Assembly: GCA_947303625.1 (NCBI GenBank)
Contig: CAMYYV010000014.1
Span: 1-38,933 of the forward strand
From: an uncultured Bacteroidales bacterium
GTDB lineage: Bacteria; Bacteroidota; Bacteroidia; Bacteroidales; F082
Direction: 5' to 3'
DNA: 38,933 bases
Below the pieces are notes generated by a model that was not told the DNA's origin, did not search any database, and saw only the letters and a program-made list of their open reading frames with translations. How positions within the stretch are numbered: the first letter of the stretch is position 1; each line of letters opens with the position of its first letter. Positions 1 through 9,099 of the stretch are shown one piece after another. The position numbers and the translations under genes are program-made.

Positions 1-39
1 CAGCTGCGTATAGATGCGTTGAAAGGCTTTCTCACTCAT
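1..39 (-). CDS. atpB (V-type): V/A-type ATPase subunit B, first 13 codons only (partial)
   Basis: Only the N-terminus, MSEKAFQRIYTQL, lies in the window; the gene runs off the left edge. The ATG at 39-37 overlaps the end of the upstream subunit A gene, whose TGA is at 34-32, an 8-base overlap that suggests translational coupling. Subunit B is the non-catalytic nucleotide-binding subunit of the V/A-type ATPase head and normally follows A in Bacteroidota operons. The call rests on position plus the family-like start (a K/R-A-F-Q-x-I-Y pattern), so it is inference from a very short peptide. Confidence 0.7.
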   Translation of the reverse strand, partial: MSEKAFQRIYTQL

Positions 40-1780
40 GTTTCAGTTCCTCCTTAAGCTGGTTCAAGTATTTGTTGAATTGTTCCGACTCGTATTCCGT
101 GTAGTTCATCTGACGGCAGATGTTGATCAAGCCCTTGAAGTAGGTGGTGCACTCCTCGAAGTCATCGAACTTGAAGTTGCGGTCGCAGATGTCGATCACC
201 ACGTCGAGCATGAACTTCTGGCGTTCCAATGGACAGCAGCCATCGATATCGTCGAAAGCGTCTTGTTGAAGAATCACAAAGTCGATCAGTTCCGACTTCC
301 AGTATTGCTCGTGGTACGACATTGGCACGCCGTCGTCACCCAAAATGTTGATTTGCTCGTAGGCATCCTTGCCTCGGCGGATGATATATTTCGTCTTTGT
401 CACCTTGTCGACCCAACCCTTCTCGATCTTCTCATCCAGATACTCGATGATTTCGGGATATTCAAGGTATTTCGAATAGGAGTCCACGGGGTCGACAGCG
501 GGATAACGTTTCTTGTCGGCGCGGTTCTGCGAGAGGCCGTAGAAGCAACGGGCCGCTTTCTTCGTCGACTCGGTAACAGGCTCTTTCAAGTTACCGCCGG
601 CGGGCGACACCGTTCCGATGAAAGTGATGGAGCCCGACTGGCCGTTGTTGAGTCTCACATAGCCTGCTCGCGCGTAGAAGTTGGAGATAATGGCCGAGAG
701 GTCGACGGGGAAGCCGTCCTGACCGGGCAGCTCCTCCAAACGGTTACTCATCTCACGCAAGGCCTGTGCCCAACGTGAGGTGGAGTCGGCCAGCAGCAGC
801 ACCTTCATGCCCATGGCGCGATAGTACTCGCCGAGAGTCATGGCCGTGTAGACGGAGGCCTCACGAGCCGCGACCGGCATGTTAGAGGTGTTGCAAATGA
901 TGATGGTACGCTCCATCAGACTACGGCCGGTGTGCTTGTCCTTCAGCTCAGGGAACTCGGTGAAGATCTCCACCACCTCGTTGGCACGCTCACCACAGGC
1001 CGCCATGATGATGACGTCGGCATCGGCTTGCTCGGCGAGGGCATGTTGCAGCACGGTCTTGCCGCAGCCGAAAGGTCCCGGGATGAAGCCCGTGCCGCCT
1101 TCGGCGATGGGATTCATGGTGTCGATGCAACGCACACCCGTCTCCATCACCTTGAAGGGACGCGGCTTCTCGACATAGCCACCCACGGCCACCTTAACGG
1201 GCCATTTCTGGGTCATGTTCACCTTCACCTCCTCACCTTCCGCGTCGGTCAGCGTGGCGATGGTGTCGGTAATCTTGTATTGTCCGGCAGCGGCCACACT
1301 CTTCACGGTATATGTCCCTTTAAAGGTAAACGGCACCATGATTTTGTGGGGCAGCCAGCCTTCTTTGACTTCGCCTAACCAGTCGGCGGCAACGACTTGT
1401 TGTCCTTCCTTGGCGAGAGGCATGAAGTCCCAAAGTTTCTCTTCGTCGAGGGCCTTGGTGTATTCACCGCGTTTGAGGAACACGCCTTCCATGGTGGCGA
1501 GGTTGTTCTGCAGGCCGTCGAAGTTGCTCGAAAGCAGACCAGGTCCCAAGGTCACCTCAAGCATGTAGCCTTGGAATTCGACCTTGTCGCCGATTTGGAG
1601 GCCGCGGGTGCTCTCAAACACCTGCACGGAGGCTTTGTTCCCGTTCACCTTGATGACCTCCGCCATCAGCTTGGTACCCGCCAAGTCGATGAAACAGATT
1701 TCATTTTGTGACACAGGGCCGTCCACCTCCACGGTGACCAGGTTTGCAATGATTCCTGTAACTTTTCCTGTTGTTTTCAT
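32..1780 (-). CDS. atpA (V-type) / ntpA: V/A-type ATPase catalytic subunit A
   Basis: Catalytic subunit of a V/A-type rotary ATPase on the cytoplasmic face of the membrane. The 582-residue protein has the N-terminal beta-barrel, the long A-type insertion (about residues 110-190), the P-loop GPFGCGKT at about 235-242 and a Walker B-like segment VLLLADSTSRWAQALREMS. Length and motifs are normal for the family. The open frame extends nine codons upstream (to 1807), but MKTTGKVTG at 1780 is the family-like start and the upstream codons run into an intergenic repeat. The gene is preceded by the DUF2764 gene and followed, with an overlap, by subunit B. Whether it pumps H+ or Na+ cannot be told because the K and I subunits are outside the window. 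Confidence 0.96.
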   Translation of the reverse strand: MKTTGKVTGIIANLVTVEVDGPVSQNEICFIDLAGTKLMAEVIKVNGNKASVQVFESTRGLQIGDKVEFQGYMLEVTLGPGLLSSNFDGLQNNLATMEGVFLKRGEYTKALDEEKLWDFMPLAKEGQQVVAADWLGEVKEGWLPHKIMVPFTFKGTYTVKSVAAAGQYKITDTIATLTDAEGEEVKVNMTQKWPVKVAVGGYVEKPRPFKVMETGVRCIDTMNPIAEGGTGFIPGPFGCGKTVLQHALAEQADADVIIMAACGERANEVVEIFTEFPELKDKHTGRSLMERTIIICNTSNMPVAAREASVYTAMTLGEYYRAMGMKVLLLADSTSRWAQALREMSNRLEELPGQDGFPVDLSAIISNFYARAGYVRLNNGQSGSITFIGTVSPAGGNLKEPVTESTKKAARCFYGLSQNRADKKRYPAVDPVDSYSKYLEYPEIIEYLDEKIEKGWVDKVTKTKYIIRRGKDAYEQINILGDDGVPMSYHEQYWKSELIDFVILQQDAFDDIDGCCPLERQKFMLDVVIDICDRNFKFDDFEECTTYFKGLINICRQMNYTEYESEQFNKYLNQLKEELKHE

Positions 1781-1811
1781 TATTATTGTATTTCTAATTT
1801 CTATCAAGTTT

Positions 1812-1919
1812 TGTTTGGCTGCTGGCTACTGGCTCTTGGCTTTTGGCCGTTTCCACTATGAATTGAAAGCCTTCCTTCTGTTAAAGCTGCCAGAAGCCAG
1901 TGGCCAAGGCCAGAAGCCT
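1812..1919. repeat. Heptad-word intergenic palindrome (GGC-word, copy 1)
   Basis: Lies between DUF2764 and subunit A inside the V-ATPase operon. The left arm (about 1814-1849) repeats seven-base words of the type CTGGCTA, CTGGCTC, TTGGCTT; the right arm (about 1887-1919) carries their reverse complements (CTGCCAGAAGCC, AGTGGCC, AAGGCC). A central segment contains CCTTCCTTCTGTTAAAG, which resembles the centre of the copy at 24374-24477. The right arm supplies the TAG stop codon of DUF2764. Confidence 0.75.
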
Positions 1920-2529
1920 ATTCTGTGTTTCTTGCTCCAACGCTTAAATCTAGATTCGCACTGGTCCCTCGAATCTCCTGCACTAGCTTATGGAACATCT
2001 CCTGGCCCTTCTCAGTGTCGAGCTCTGCCCAACGTTGCACAGTCTTGGCTTTTACCAAGAAGGCGAGGATGGCATTCATATTGAAATAATCCATGCGGGC
2101 AATGTCGGAGGCCTTCTCCCATTTCAGCTCGTCCATCTTCTGTTCACGCTCCACGAAGTCGGCGTCGGCGAGGATCTCCTGGATCTGCTTGCCTTCCTCG
2201 AAGTCAGCCTCAGGCAGCTCCACCATGTAGTCCTCCCCTCTCTTGCCGAGACGCTTGGCCAGATAGTTCACCTTCAGGTTGCGCAGGCGGGCATCAAAGT
2301 CGAAGTACTCGCGGATGAAGCGGTTCTTGCTCTTGGCGGCTTTCTCATAAAACTCCGCGCCGAGGCTGTCCTCATTGAAGCCCTCCTCCATAAACTCGAC
2401 CAGCTTCTGGTCTTTCTCGGAGAGCAGCTCCATGATGCCTTCCTTAACGGTAGCATAATTGAAGCCCGTGTTCTCGAAGCCCGAAGTCAGTTCCGGCAAG
2501 CCGGCCACGATATAGACGTAGTTATCCAT
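1918..2529 (-). CDS. DUF2764 family protein of the V/A-type ATPase operon
   Basis: A 203-residue soluble protein rich in charged helices (for example KNRFIREYFDFDARLRNLKVNYLAKRLG written in the middle third). It matches DUF2764, a Bacteroidota family that, as I know it, sits between subunits E and A of V-type ATPase operons. That position suggests it replaces subunit C/d, the central-stalk linker, which is otherwise missing here; this role is inference. Its ATG at 2529 overlaps the TGA of subunit E by one base (TGATG), so translation is probably coupled. No signal peptide or membrane segment is visible. Confidence 0.85.
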   Translation of the reverse strand: MDNYVYIVAGLPELTSGFENTGFNYATVKEGIMELLSEKDQKLVEFMEEGFNEDSLGAEFYEKAAKSKNRFIREYFDFDARLRNLKVNYLAKRLGKRGEDYMVELPEADFEEGKQIQEILADADFVEREQKMDELKWEKASDIARMDYFNMNAILAFLVKAKTVQRWAELDTEKGQEMFHKLVQEIRGTSANLDLSVGARNTE

Positions 2530-3140
2530 CAGCCGAAGAGGATTTTCTTGGTGGCGGGACGCAGGTAGTTGGCGATGAGCTGGGTAAATTCGTCATCGGT
2601 GAACTGCAGCACATAGCCGCCGTCCTTGGGGGCCACCTTGAAGCCACCGTTCATCTTCTTGGAGTAGTCCACCTTCACCTCACCCTTGAACTGGTTGGCG
2701 ATTTCGTTCTTCACGAAAGGCTCCACCTCGGCCTTCAATGCCTCGGGCAGGATGAGGCTTAAGTCGACGGGCGATGCGTTGGCGGGATTGAAAGCCTTCA
2801 CGATGCTGATAATCATCTCCTTGACGAAGGCGGTGTTGCCCATATTGGCTTTCACGCCCTCGGTGGCGGCTTGGGTCACCACCATGCGCTCGATCTCCTG
2901 TTTCGTCACGGCCATACTCTGCGTGGCGGCCATCTTCACATCAGCGGTCACCTTGGCCTTCAGCTCTTCGGCTTCCTTGTTGGCTTGGGCGACAATACGG
3001 TCGGCCTCAGCCTTGGCATAGGCCACGATACGGTCGGCCTCGGCCTGTGCCTTCTGCACGAGTTCTTCGCCGTCGTGTTTTCCTTTCGACAAGCCTTCGT
3101 TATAGAGCCTGTCAGTCAATTCTTGCAGTTTGTCTTGCAT
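2529..3140 (-). CDS. atpE (V-type) / ntpE: V/A-type ATPase subunit E (peripheral stalk)
   Basis: First gene of the V-type ATPase operon in this window. The 203-residue protein opens with MQDKLQELTDRLYNEG, then a long Ala/Glu/Lys-rich helix (EELVQKAQAEADRIVAYA, KAEADRIVAQANKEAEEL) typical of the E-subunit coiled coil, and ends in a globular domain (KDGGYVLQFTDDEFTQLI). Subunit E forms the peripheral stator stalk that anchors the catalytic head. I chose the start at 3140 rather than 3179 because the upstream codons overlap the likely promoter at 3177-3184 and because MQDKLQ is the family-like N-terminus. Confidence 0.92.
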   Translation of the reverse strand: MQDKLQELTDRLYNEGLSKGKHDGEELVQKAQAEADRIVAYAKAEADRIVAQANKEAEELKAKVTADVKMAATQSMAVTKQEIERMVVTQAATEGVKANMGNTAFVKEMIISIVKAFNPANASPVDLSLILPEALKAEVEPFVKNEIANQFKGEVKVDYSKKMNGGFKVAPKDGGYVLQFTDDEFTQLIANYLRPATKKILFG

Positions 3141-3176
3141 ATATCTTTCGTTTTGTTGATTCTTGGAATTAGGGGG

Positions 3177-3184
3177 CAAAATTA
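3177..3184 (-). promoter_or_regulatory. Candidate -7 box of the V-ATPase operon
   Basis: TAATTTTG on the minus strand matches the Bacteroidota -7 consensus TAnnTTTG and lies 36 bases upstream of the subunit E ATG. A clear -33 element is not evident. It excludes the longer start codon of subunit E. Confidence 0.6.
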
Positions 3185-3235
3185 CGCATTCCGAACAAGA
3201 AAACGAAAGGAAAATGGAAAAATTATTTTGTATTA

Positions 3236-3361
3236 AGATTCCCTTCTTTAGGCTTGCAGCACTGCAAGCCTAAAGAAGGGAATCTCAGGGTATTAGATTC
3301 GCTTCTTTAGGCTTGCAGCACTGCAAGCCTAAAGAAGGGAATCTCAGGGTATTAGATTCGC
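3236..3361. repeat. Two 59-bp tandem copies carrying a long hairpin
   Basis: A 59-bp unit occurs twice without a gap (3244-3302 and 3303-3361). The first copy forms a perfect 24-bp stem (3236-3259 with 3262-3285, two-base centre CA); the second forms about 17 bp. The hairpin ends are AGATTCCC and GGGAATCT, the same terminal sequence seen in the elements at 12315, 17963 and 23923. The second copy contains the last codons and stop codon (TAA, 3354-3352) of the GNAT-like gene. On the minus strand the hairpins lie between that gene and the V-ATPase promoter, so they could end its transcript, although no U-tract follows closely. Confidence 0.85.
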
Positions 3362-4476
3362 TTAATATACGTCCTTGCCCGTTTGGTCAGGTCGTGGTCG
3401 AGGTAGCGCCACAGGTTCTGCACGCTGGTGTTGTCTTCCAACTCGCGTGTCGACTCGATGTATTTGATGCCGTTCTTGGTGATGCCTTGGGCAAACTTGT
3501 CGAAGATCATGGCGTTGACGCCTTTGTTCTTGTATTTCTCGTCAATGGCGATGAGCAACAGGTCGATGGTGTCGTTCTGCCGGAGGGCCTTCAGCATGTG
3601 GAGCCAGCCGAAGGGGAAAAGCGAGCCTTTTGCCTTCTGCATGGCCTTGGAGAGCGAGGGCAGCGCCACACCGAAACCCACCACCTGCTCGTCGGCGTCG
3701 ACGACGATGGAGACATAGTCGACGTTGATATTGGCGAGGAACTGCTTCTTCAGGTCATCGCACTGGCCAGGCGACAGCTCCGAGAATCCGTGCAACTTGT
3801 CGTAAGCCGAGTTGAGGCAGCGGAACACACCGTCCAAGTAAGGCTCCAGCCCTGCGCGGTTGTGGAAGGGCGCCTGATGCAAGCTGTTCTTGATAGAGAC
3901 AAGCTCAGCCATGCGAGCATAACGCTCGGGGATGACATCGGGCACCTTGATGAGGTACTCCACGTAGTCGACATCTTTGACATAGCCAAGGTCGACGAGA
4001 TGCTGCTCGTAATAAGGTGCGTTGTATTTGCCGTAGGCGGTAGGCAGCTTGTCGTAGCCGTCAACCAACACGCCGGCCGCGTCAAATTCAAGGAAGCCCA
4101 TCGGGCCACTCATCGTGTCCATGCCTTTCTCGCGAGCATATTGTTCCACGGTGTCCATCAGGGCCTTGGAGACATCGCGGTCGTCGACGAAGTCGATCCA
4201 CCCGAAACGGCAGATCTTCTCGCCCGTCTTCTCGTTGTACTTGCGATTGACGATGCCCGCCACGCGCCCGACGATGGCGCCTTGTTCGTCGTAGGCCAGC
4301 CAATACTTACCCTCGCACACCTCGAAGGCGTGGTTCTTGGAGGGCGTCAGCGTATCGCGGTCCATCGACTCGATCTGAGGCACATAATACTCGTTGTCCT
4401 TATACAGCACATTCGGGAAGTGGACAAAAGCCTTCAGTTCCTTCTTGGTTGTGACTTCTTTGACGGACACTTTCAT
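3352..4476 (-). CDS. GNAT-fold acetyltransferase-like protein, function unknown
   Basis: A 374-residue soluble protein. The N-terminal half holds a GNAT-like stretch (YWLAYDEQGAIVGRVAGIVN, then FGWIDFVDD) and the C-terminal half a second one (VVDADEQVVGFGVALPSL, then DLLLIAIDEKYKNKGVNAMI), so it appears to be a tandem GNAT-fold protein like the conserved Bacteroidota and YghO-type proteins. The substrate is unknown. I chose MKVSVKEV at 4476 over the frame-extending ATG at 4512 because a TATTTTTG promoter box (4506-4499) lies between them. It is divergent from the F-ATPase operon and ends inside a duplicated hairpin. Confidence 0.75.
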   Translation of the reverse strand: MKVSVKEVTTKKELKAFVHFPNVLYKDNEYYVPQIESMDRDTLTPSKNHAFEVCEGKYWLAYDEQGAIVGRVAGIVNRKYNEKTGEKICRFGWIDFVDDRDVSKALMDTVEQYAREKGMDTMSGPMGFLEFDAAGVLVDGYDKLPTAYGKYNAPYYEQHLVDLGYVKDVDYVEYLIKVPDVIPERYARMAELVSIKNSLHQAPFHNRAGLEPYLDGVFRCLNSAYDKLHGFSELSPGQCDDLKKQFLANINVDYVSIVVDADEQVVGFGVALPSLSKAMQKAKGSLFPFGWLHMLKALRQNDTIDLLLIAIDEKYKNKGVNAMIFDKFAQGITKNGIKYIESTRELEDNTSVQNLWRYLDHDLTKRARTYIKRI

Positions 4477-4498
4477 GGGGCGGTTCCTTTCAATGCTA

Positions 4499-4506
4499 CA
4501 AAAATA
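4499..4506 (-). promoter_or_regulatory. Candidate -7 box of the GNAT-like gene
   Basis: TATTTTTG on the minus strand fits TAnnTTTG and ends 22 bases before the ATG at 4476. A TTG lies 23 bases further upstream as a possible -33 element. It argues for the shorter gene start. Confidence 0.5.
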
Positions 4507-4661
4507 TCCCAATCTCCTAATAGGACACCCAACTTTTCATTATAACGCCCCTATTTTTCAACCAATGCCGCTATCTTCTTGCTTGCAGCAAAAGGGATTC
4601 GGTTTCGGAAGTGGTTTTAGCTTTTTCTATCGAAATCTGTCGAACGGAAAACTTAATTTGA

Positions 4662-4669
4662 TAAATTTG
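4662..4669 (+). promoter_or_regulatory. Candidate -7 box of the F-ATPase operon
   Basis: TAAATTTG matches TAnnTTTG and lies 33 bases before the atpD ATG at 4703. The leader GATAAAAACAACAAAGTATA has no Shine-Dalgarno sequence, which is common in Bacteroidota. The 186 bases between the divergent GNAT-like gene and atpD hold this promoter and the one at 4499-4506. Confidence 0.6.
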
Positions 4670-4681
4670 CGGCTCCATTAG

Positions 4682-6205
<1,524 letters not shown>

Positions 6206-6239
6206 TAAATGGTGGAATGAATCGAAACAAAAGAAATTA

Positions 6240-6309
6240 GACTGCGAGACTACGAGACTACGGGACTGCGAGATGGGATAGTCCCGAAGTCCCAAAGTCC
6301 CGCGTCCCG
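6240..6309. repeat. Word-repeat intergenic palindrome (GACT-word)
   Basis: Between atpD and atpC. The left arm (6240-6272) repeats eight-base words of the form AGACTACG/GGACTGCG; the right arm (6281-6309) repeats the complement as GTCCCGAA, GTCCCAAA, GTCCCGCG. It follows the same construction as the GGC-word elements but uses a different word and period. Confidence 0.7.
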
Positions 6310-6323
6310 AAATCAAAAGAATT

Positions 6324-6563
6324 ATGAAAGTAGAGATCATATCACCCAGCGACACCCTGTTTGAAGGCGAAGCCACGTCCGTCACCGTGCCGAGCAAGAT
6401 GGGCGCTTTCACCCTGCTCGAGCACCATGCCCCCATCGTCGCTATCCTTGAGGCCGGCACCGTCAGCCTCACCGACGCCAACGGCGTGCAGAAAACGTTC
6501 GCCATCAAGGGCGGCTTCACCGAGAACCACGACAACCAACTGACCATCTGCGTAGAGCTATGA
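6324..6563 (+). CDS. atpC: F-type ATP synthase subunit epsilon (short form)
   Basis: A 79-residue subunit starting MKVEIISPSDTLFEGEATSV and containing the beta-sandwich segment SKMGAFTLLEHHAPIVAIL. It ends after the N-terminal beta-sandwich domain, so the two C-terminal helices that inhibit the enzyme in Escherichia coli and Bacillus are absent. Short epsilon subunits are, to my knowledge, normal in Bacteroidales. Epsilon links the gamma shaft to the c-ring. Its TGA overlaps the ATG of the next gene (ATGA), implying coupled translation. Confidence 0.95.
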   Translation: MKVEIISPSDTLFEGEATSVTVPSKMGAFTLLEHHAPIVAILEAGTVSLTDANGVQKTFAIKGGFTENHDNQLTICVEL

Positions 6564-6991
6564 AAAAGAACGAACTGACGAAATACTTGGCCGTCTTCAT
6601 GATCCTCTGCCTCATGTTGGAGGGCATCCTGCTCTGTTTCTTCCAAACCTCAGTGTGGTGGAACAAATGGATGGTGATGCCCCCCATCCTTTACATGATC
6701 CTGGGCGCCTACTATTGCCACCTGATGAAGAAGAACGTGGACACCCACCCCGACAAACTCACCTGGCTCTATGTCTACAAAGCCATCAAGATATTGGTGA
6801 CCGTTGCCGCCGTGGTGCTTTTCGTCATCTTCGTCAAGCAGCCTGCCGACATCGTGGCCGACGACTACCTCATCAAGAGTAAAAAGGCATTCCTTGTCGT
6901 CACGGCTTCATCGTATCTCGTCGCGTTGGTCACCGAGACCATCATTTACAGCCATTATATTAAGAACAAGAACAAAGAAAGCAAAGCATGA
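6560..6991 (+). CDS. Small membrane protein of the ATP synthase operon (AtpI-like position)
   Basis: A 143-residue protein with four predicted membrane segments: about residues 8-28 (YLAVFMILCLMLEGILLCFF), 38-55 (MPPILYMILGAYYCHLMK), 75-92 (KILVTVAAVVLFVIFV) and 110-130 (AFLVVTASSYLVALVTETII). It lies between atpC and atpB, overlapping both by four bases (ATGA), which ties its synthesis to theirs. AtpI/UncI proteins often occupy this place before subunit a and help c-ring assembly or Mg2+ supply. I see no specific AtpI signature, so equivalence is inferred from location and topology only. Confidence 0.85.
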   Translation: MKKNELTKYLAVFMILCLMLEGILLCFFQTSVWWNKWMVMPPILYMILGAYYCHLMKKNVDTHPDKLTWLYVYKAIKILVTVAAVVLFVIFVKQPADIVADDYLIKSKKAFLVVTASSYLVALVTETIIYSHYIKNKNKESKA

Positions 6992-8097
6992 ACCATGTTT
7001 TGAAATATATCATCTTCTCACTTCTCCTCGTCTGGATGACGATGGTGCCGGTGCAGAGCCATGCGCAAGACACCGTGCAACCGCCCAAGAAGGAGAAGTT
7101 TGACGCCAAATCATTCATCTTTGGCCACACTGGCGACGGCTACTGCTTCCACATCACCGAGATCCACGAGAAACCCGTGTGCGTGTGGCTGCCCGTCATC
7201 GTCAAGTGCAAGGAGGGCGGCAGCTGGCATTGCTTCTCGTCGAAGCACGTCTGCGAGCTGAAGGAGGGCGAGACCTTCCACCACAAAGGCGCCGACTTCT
7301 ACATCTCGCCCATCAACGCCGACAAATACCCGGGCAAGCTGGTGGAGGTGAAAGCCGACGGCAGCCTCTCGCGCCCGTTCGACATCTCGTTCACCAAGAA
7401 CGCCTTCGGCATCTTTCTGGTGTGTGCCTTCCTTTTGGCCTTCTTCCTGCCTGCCGCGAGGAAATACAAGAAAGACCCCATGGCCAAGCCGACGAAATAC
7501 CAAGGCCTGGTGGAATGGCTCACCTACACCGTTTTGGACGGCATCATCCGACCCAACATCCCCGAGAAGAAAGTGAAGAAGTTTGCACCCTATCTCCTGA
7601 CGGTGTTCTTTTTCATCTTCTTCTCCAACCTGTTCGGCCTCATCCCTTTCTTCCCCTTCAGCGCCAACGTGACAGGCAACCTGAGCATCACCATTGTGTT
7701 GGCTTTGCTGACCTATTTCTTCGTCAACCTGTTCGGCAACCGCCATTATTGGAAAGACATCTTATGGCCCGATGTGCCCATCTTCCTGAAAGCCTTCCCA
7801 CTGATGCCCATCATCGAGCTGATCTCCACCATCACCAAGCCTTTCGCCCTGATGGTCCGTCTGTTCGCCAACATCCTCGCCGGCCACATCGTCATCATGG
7901 TGCTCATGGCCCTGATCTTCATCATCGGCGGCATGTATGGTGCTGGCATGGGTGGCGTGATGAGCGTCGTCTCCCTCTTCATGACGATCTTTATGATGGT
8001 CTTGGAACTACTGGTAGCCTACATCCAGGCTTACGTATTTACGATCCTGTCCTCCTTGTTTATTGGGATGGCACAGCAAGAACCTGAACATGAATGA
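6988..8097 (+). CDS. atpB: F-type ATP synthase subunit a with long exported N-terminal region
   Basis: Membrane stator subunit forming the ion half-channels against the c-ring. The 369-residue protein starts with a signal peptide (MNHVLKYIIFSLLLVWMTMV, then QSHAQ), followed by a periplasmic region of about 105 residues before the first membrane helix (about 138-155). The essential arginine is R291 in PFALMVRLFANILAGH. A long N-terminal extension is typical of Bacteroidota subunit a, but here it holds five cysteines (53, 65, 74, 82, 89) and many histidines. The ATG overlaps the preceding TGA by four bases. Confidence 0.97.
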   Translation: MNHVLKYIIFSLLLVWMTMVPVQSHAQDTVQPPKKEKFDAKSFIFGHTGDGYCFHITEIHEKPVCVWLPVIVKCKEGGSWHCFSSKHVCELKEGETFHHKGADFYISPINADKYPGKLVEVKADGSLSRPFDISFTKNAFGIFLVCAFLLAFFLPAARKYKKDPMAKPTKYQGLVEWLTYTVLDGIIRPNIPEKKVKKFAPYLLTVFFFIFFSNLFGLIPFFPFSANVTGNLSITIVLALLTYFFVNLFGNRHYWKDILWPDVPIFLKAFPLMPIIELISTITKPFALMVRLFANILAGHIVIMVLMALIFIIGGMYGAGMGGVMSVVSLFMTIFMMVLELLVAYIQAYVFTILSSLFIGMAQQEPEHE

Positions 8098-8098
8098 A

Positions 8099-8150
8099 AT
8101 GAGGAATGCGGAATGATGAATGATGAATGCAGAATACGGAATTAGGAATA
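8099..8150. repeat. Heptad-word tract without inverted arm (GAATG-word)
   Basis: Between atpB and atpE. About seven tandem degenerate words occur, GGAATGC, GGAATGA, TGAATGA, TGAATGC, AGAATAC, GGAATTA, GGAATA, period seven. Unlike the other tracts it has no reverse-complement arm, so it would not fold into a hairpin. It may be an unfinished or decayed relative of the palindromic elements. Confidence 0.6.
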
Positions 8151-8208
8151 TAAATTTTGAATATTAAATCTTTAAATAAAATAATCAATCACTTAAAAAC
8201 TCAAAACT

Positions 8209-8454
8209 ATGTTATTATCAATCATCCTTGACGCGGTGAATTTTGTGCCGGGTTTGGCCGCCATCGGAGCCGCAATCGCAGTTATCGGAGCCGGTTTGGG
8301 TATCGGTAAAATCGGTCAGTCGGCCATGGAAGCCATGGCACGTCAGCCCGAAGCCGCCAGCAAGATCCAGTCCGGCATGATCATCGCCGGCGCTCTCGTC
8401 GAAGGTGCAACGCTGTTCGCCATCGTCGTGTGCGTGTTAGCTGTGCTTAGCTAA
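8209..8454 (+). CDS. atpE: F-type ATP synthase subunit c (rotor ring)
   Basis: An 81-residue hairpin of two membrane helices with the glycine-rich first helix (GAGLGIGKIGQ), the polar loop ARQPEA and the ion-binding carboxylate E65 in GALVEGATLFA. Compared with the Na+-binding c subunit of Ilyobacter tartaricus, the position of the ligand glutamine (Q32) is occupied by isoleucine and the residue after the glutamate is glycine instead of serine or threonine. This favours H+ coupling (inference). The gene stands alone, with word-repeat tracts on both sides (8099-8150 and 8462-8541). Confidence 0.98.
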   Translation: MLLSIILDAVNFVPGLAAIGAAIAVIGAGLGIGKIGQSAMEAMARQPEAASKIQSGMIIAGALVEGATLFAIVVCVLAVLS

Positions 8455-8461
8455 GTCTGGG

Positions 8462-8541
8462 GACCATGACCATTGACCTTGACCCTAACCACTTCAACCC
8501 AAAGGGAAAGCGGTCAGGGTCAAGGTCATCGGTCAGGGTCA
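8462..8541. repeat. Word-repeat intergenic palindrome (GACC-word, copy 1)
   Basis: Between atpE and atpF. Left arm 8462-8490 (GACCATGACCATTGACCTTG, continuing with ACCCTAACC) and right arm 8512-8541 built from GGTCAGGGTCAAGGTCATC and a further GGTCAGGGTC. The same word, TGACCCTGACC, is used by the element at 31565-31645, in another operon. Confidence 0.75.
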
Positions 8542-8592
8542 AAGACGCTTCAAAAAGAAAACAATTCGTTTATAACATAAAAACCACCTATT

Positions 8593-9096
8593 ATGGATTT
8601 ATTCCTTCCCGAAAGTGGATTAGTGATATGGATGCTCATCGCCTTCCTCATCGTCTTTTTCATCTTGGCGAAAAAGGGATGGCCGATGATCATGGGCGCC
8701 GTCGAGAAGCGCAACGCCCACATCTCCGAGTCGCTCCTCGCCGCCGAAGAGGCCAACAAAGCCCTCGCCGGCATCGAGCAGCAACGGCAGGAGACAATGG
8801 CGGCGGCACAAGCCGAGCAGATTCGCATCATGAAGGAGAGCCAAGACCTGAAGGCCCAGCTCATCGAAGAGGCTAAGGTGCAAGCCCGGCAAGAAGCCGA
8901 GAAGATTGTGACTGAGGCCCGACTGAAAATCGAAAAGGAACAGGCCGAGGCCATGGCCAACATCAAAAACGAGGTCATCGCCCTCTCGATTGACATAGCC
9001 GAGAAGCTGTTGCAACGCGAGCTGGACGACAAACCGTCGCAGACTGCCTACATCGAGCAGCTGCTCAACAACAACCAACCCCGCATCGAGGCATAA
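8593..9096 (+). CDS. atpF: F-type ATP synthase subunit b
   Basis: Peripheral stalk subunit. The 167-residue protein has one N-terminal membrane helix (about residues 8-26, SGLVIWMLIAFLIVFFILA) and then a long charged coiled coil rich in Ala, Glu, Gln and Arg (EEANKALAGIEQQRQETMAA, EKIVTEARLKIEKEQAEAMA). It dimerises and holds the F1 head through subunit delta. Length is normal. It is separated from atpH by only three bases. Confidence 0.97.
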   Translation: MDLFLPESGLVIWMLIAFLIVFFILAKKGWPMIMGAVEKRNAHISESLLAAEEANKALAGIEQQRQETMAAAQAEQIRIMKESQDLKAQLIEEAKVQARQEAEKIVTEARLKIEKEQAEAMANIKNEVIALSIDIAEKLLQRELDDKPSQTAYIEQLLNNNQPRIEA

Positions 9097-9099
9097 GCT

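Noticed and set aside
38-2084. Several long open frames on the plus strand opposite the V-ATPase genes
   Set aside because: They are antisense shadows of highly conserved genes with no family-like sequence; the same holds for long frames opposite uvrC, thiL, atpD, purL and the T9SS genes.
8209-8454. Na+-coupled F-type ATP synthase
   Set aside because: The c subunit lacks the glutamine and serine/threonine ligands of the classical Na+ site.
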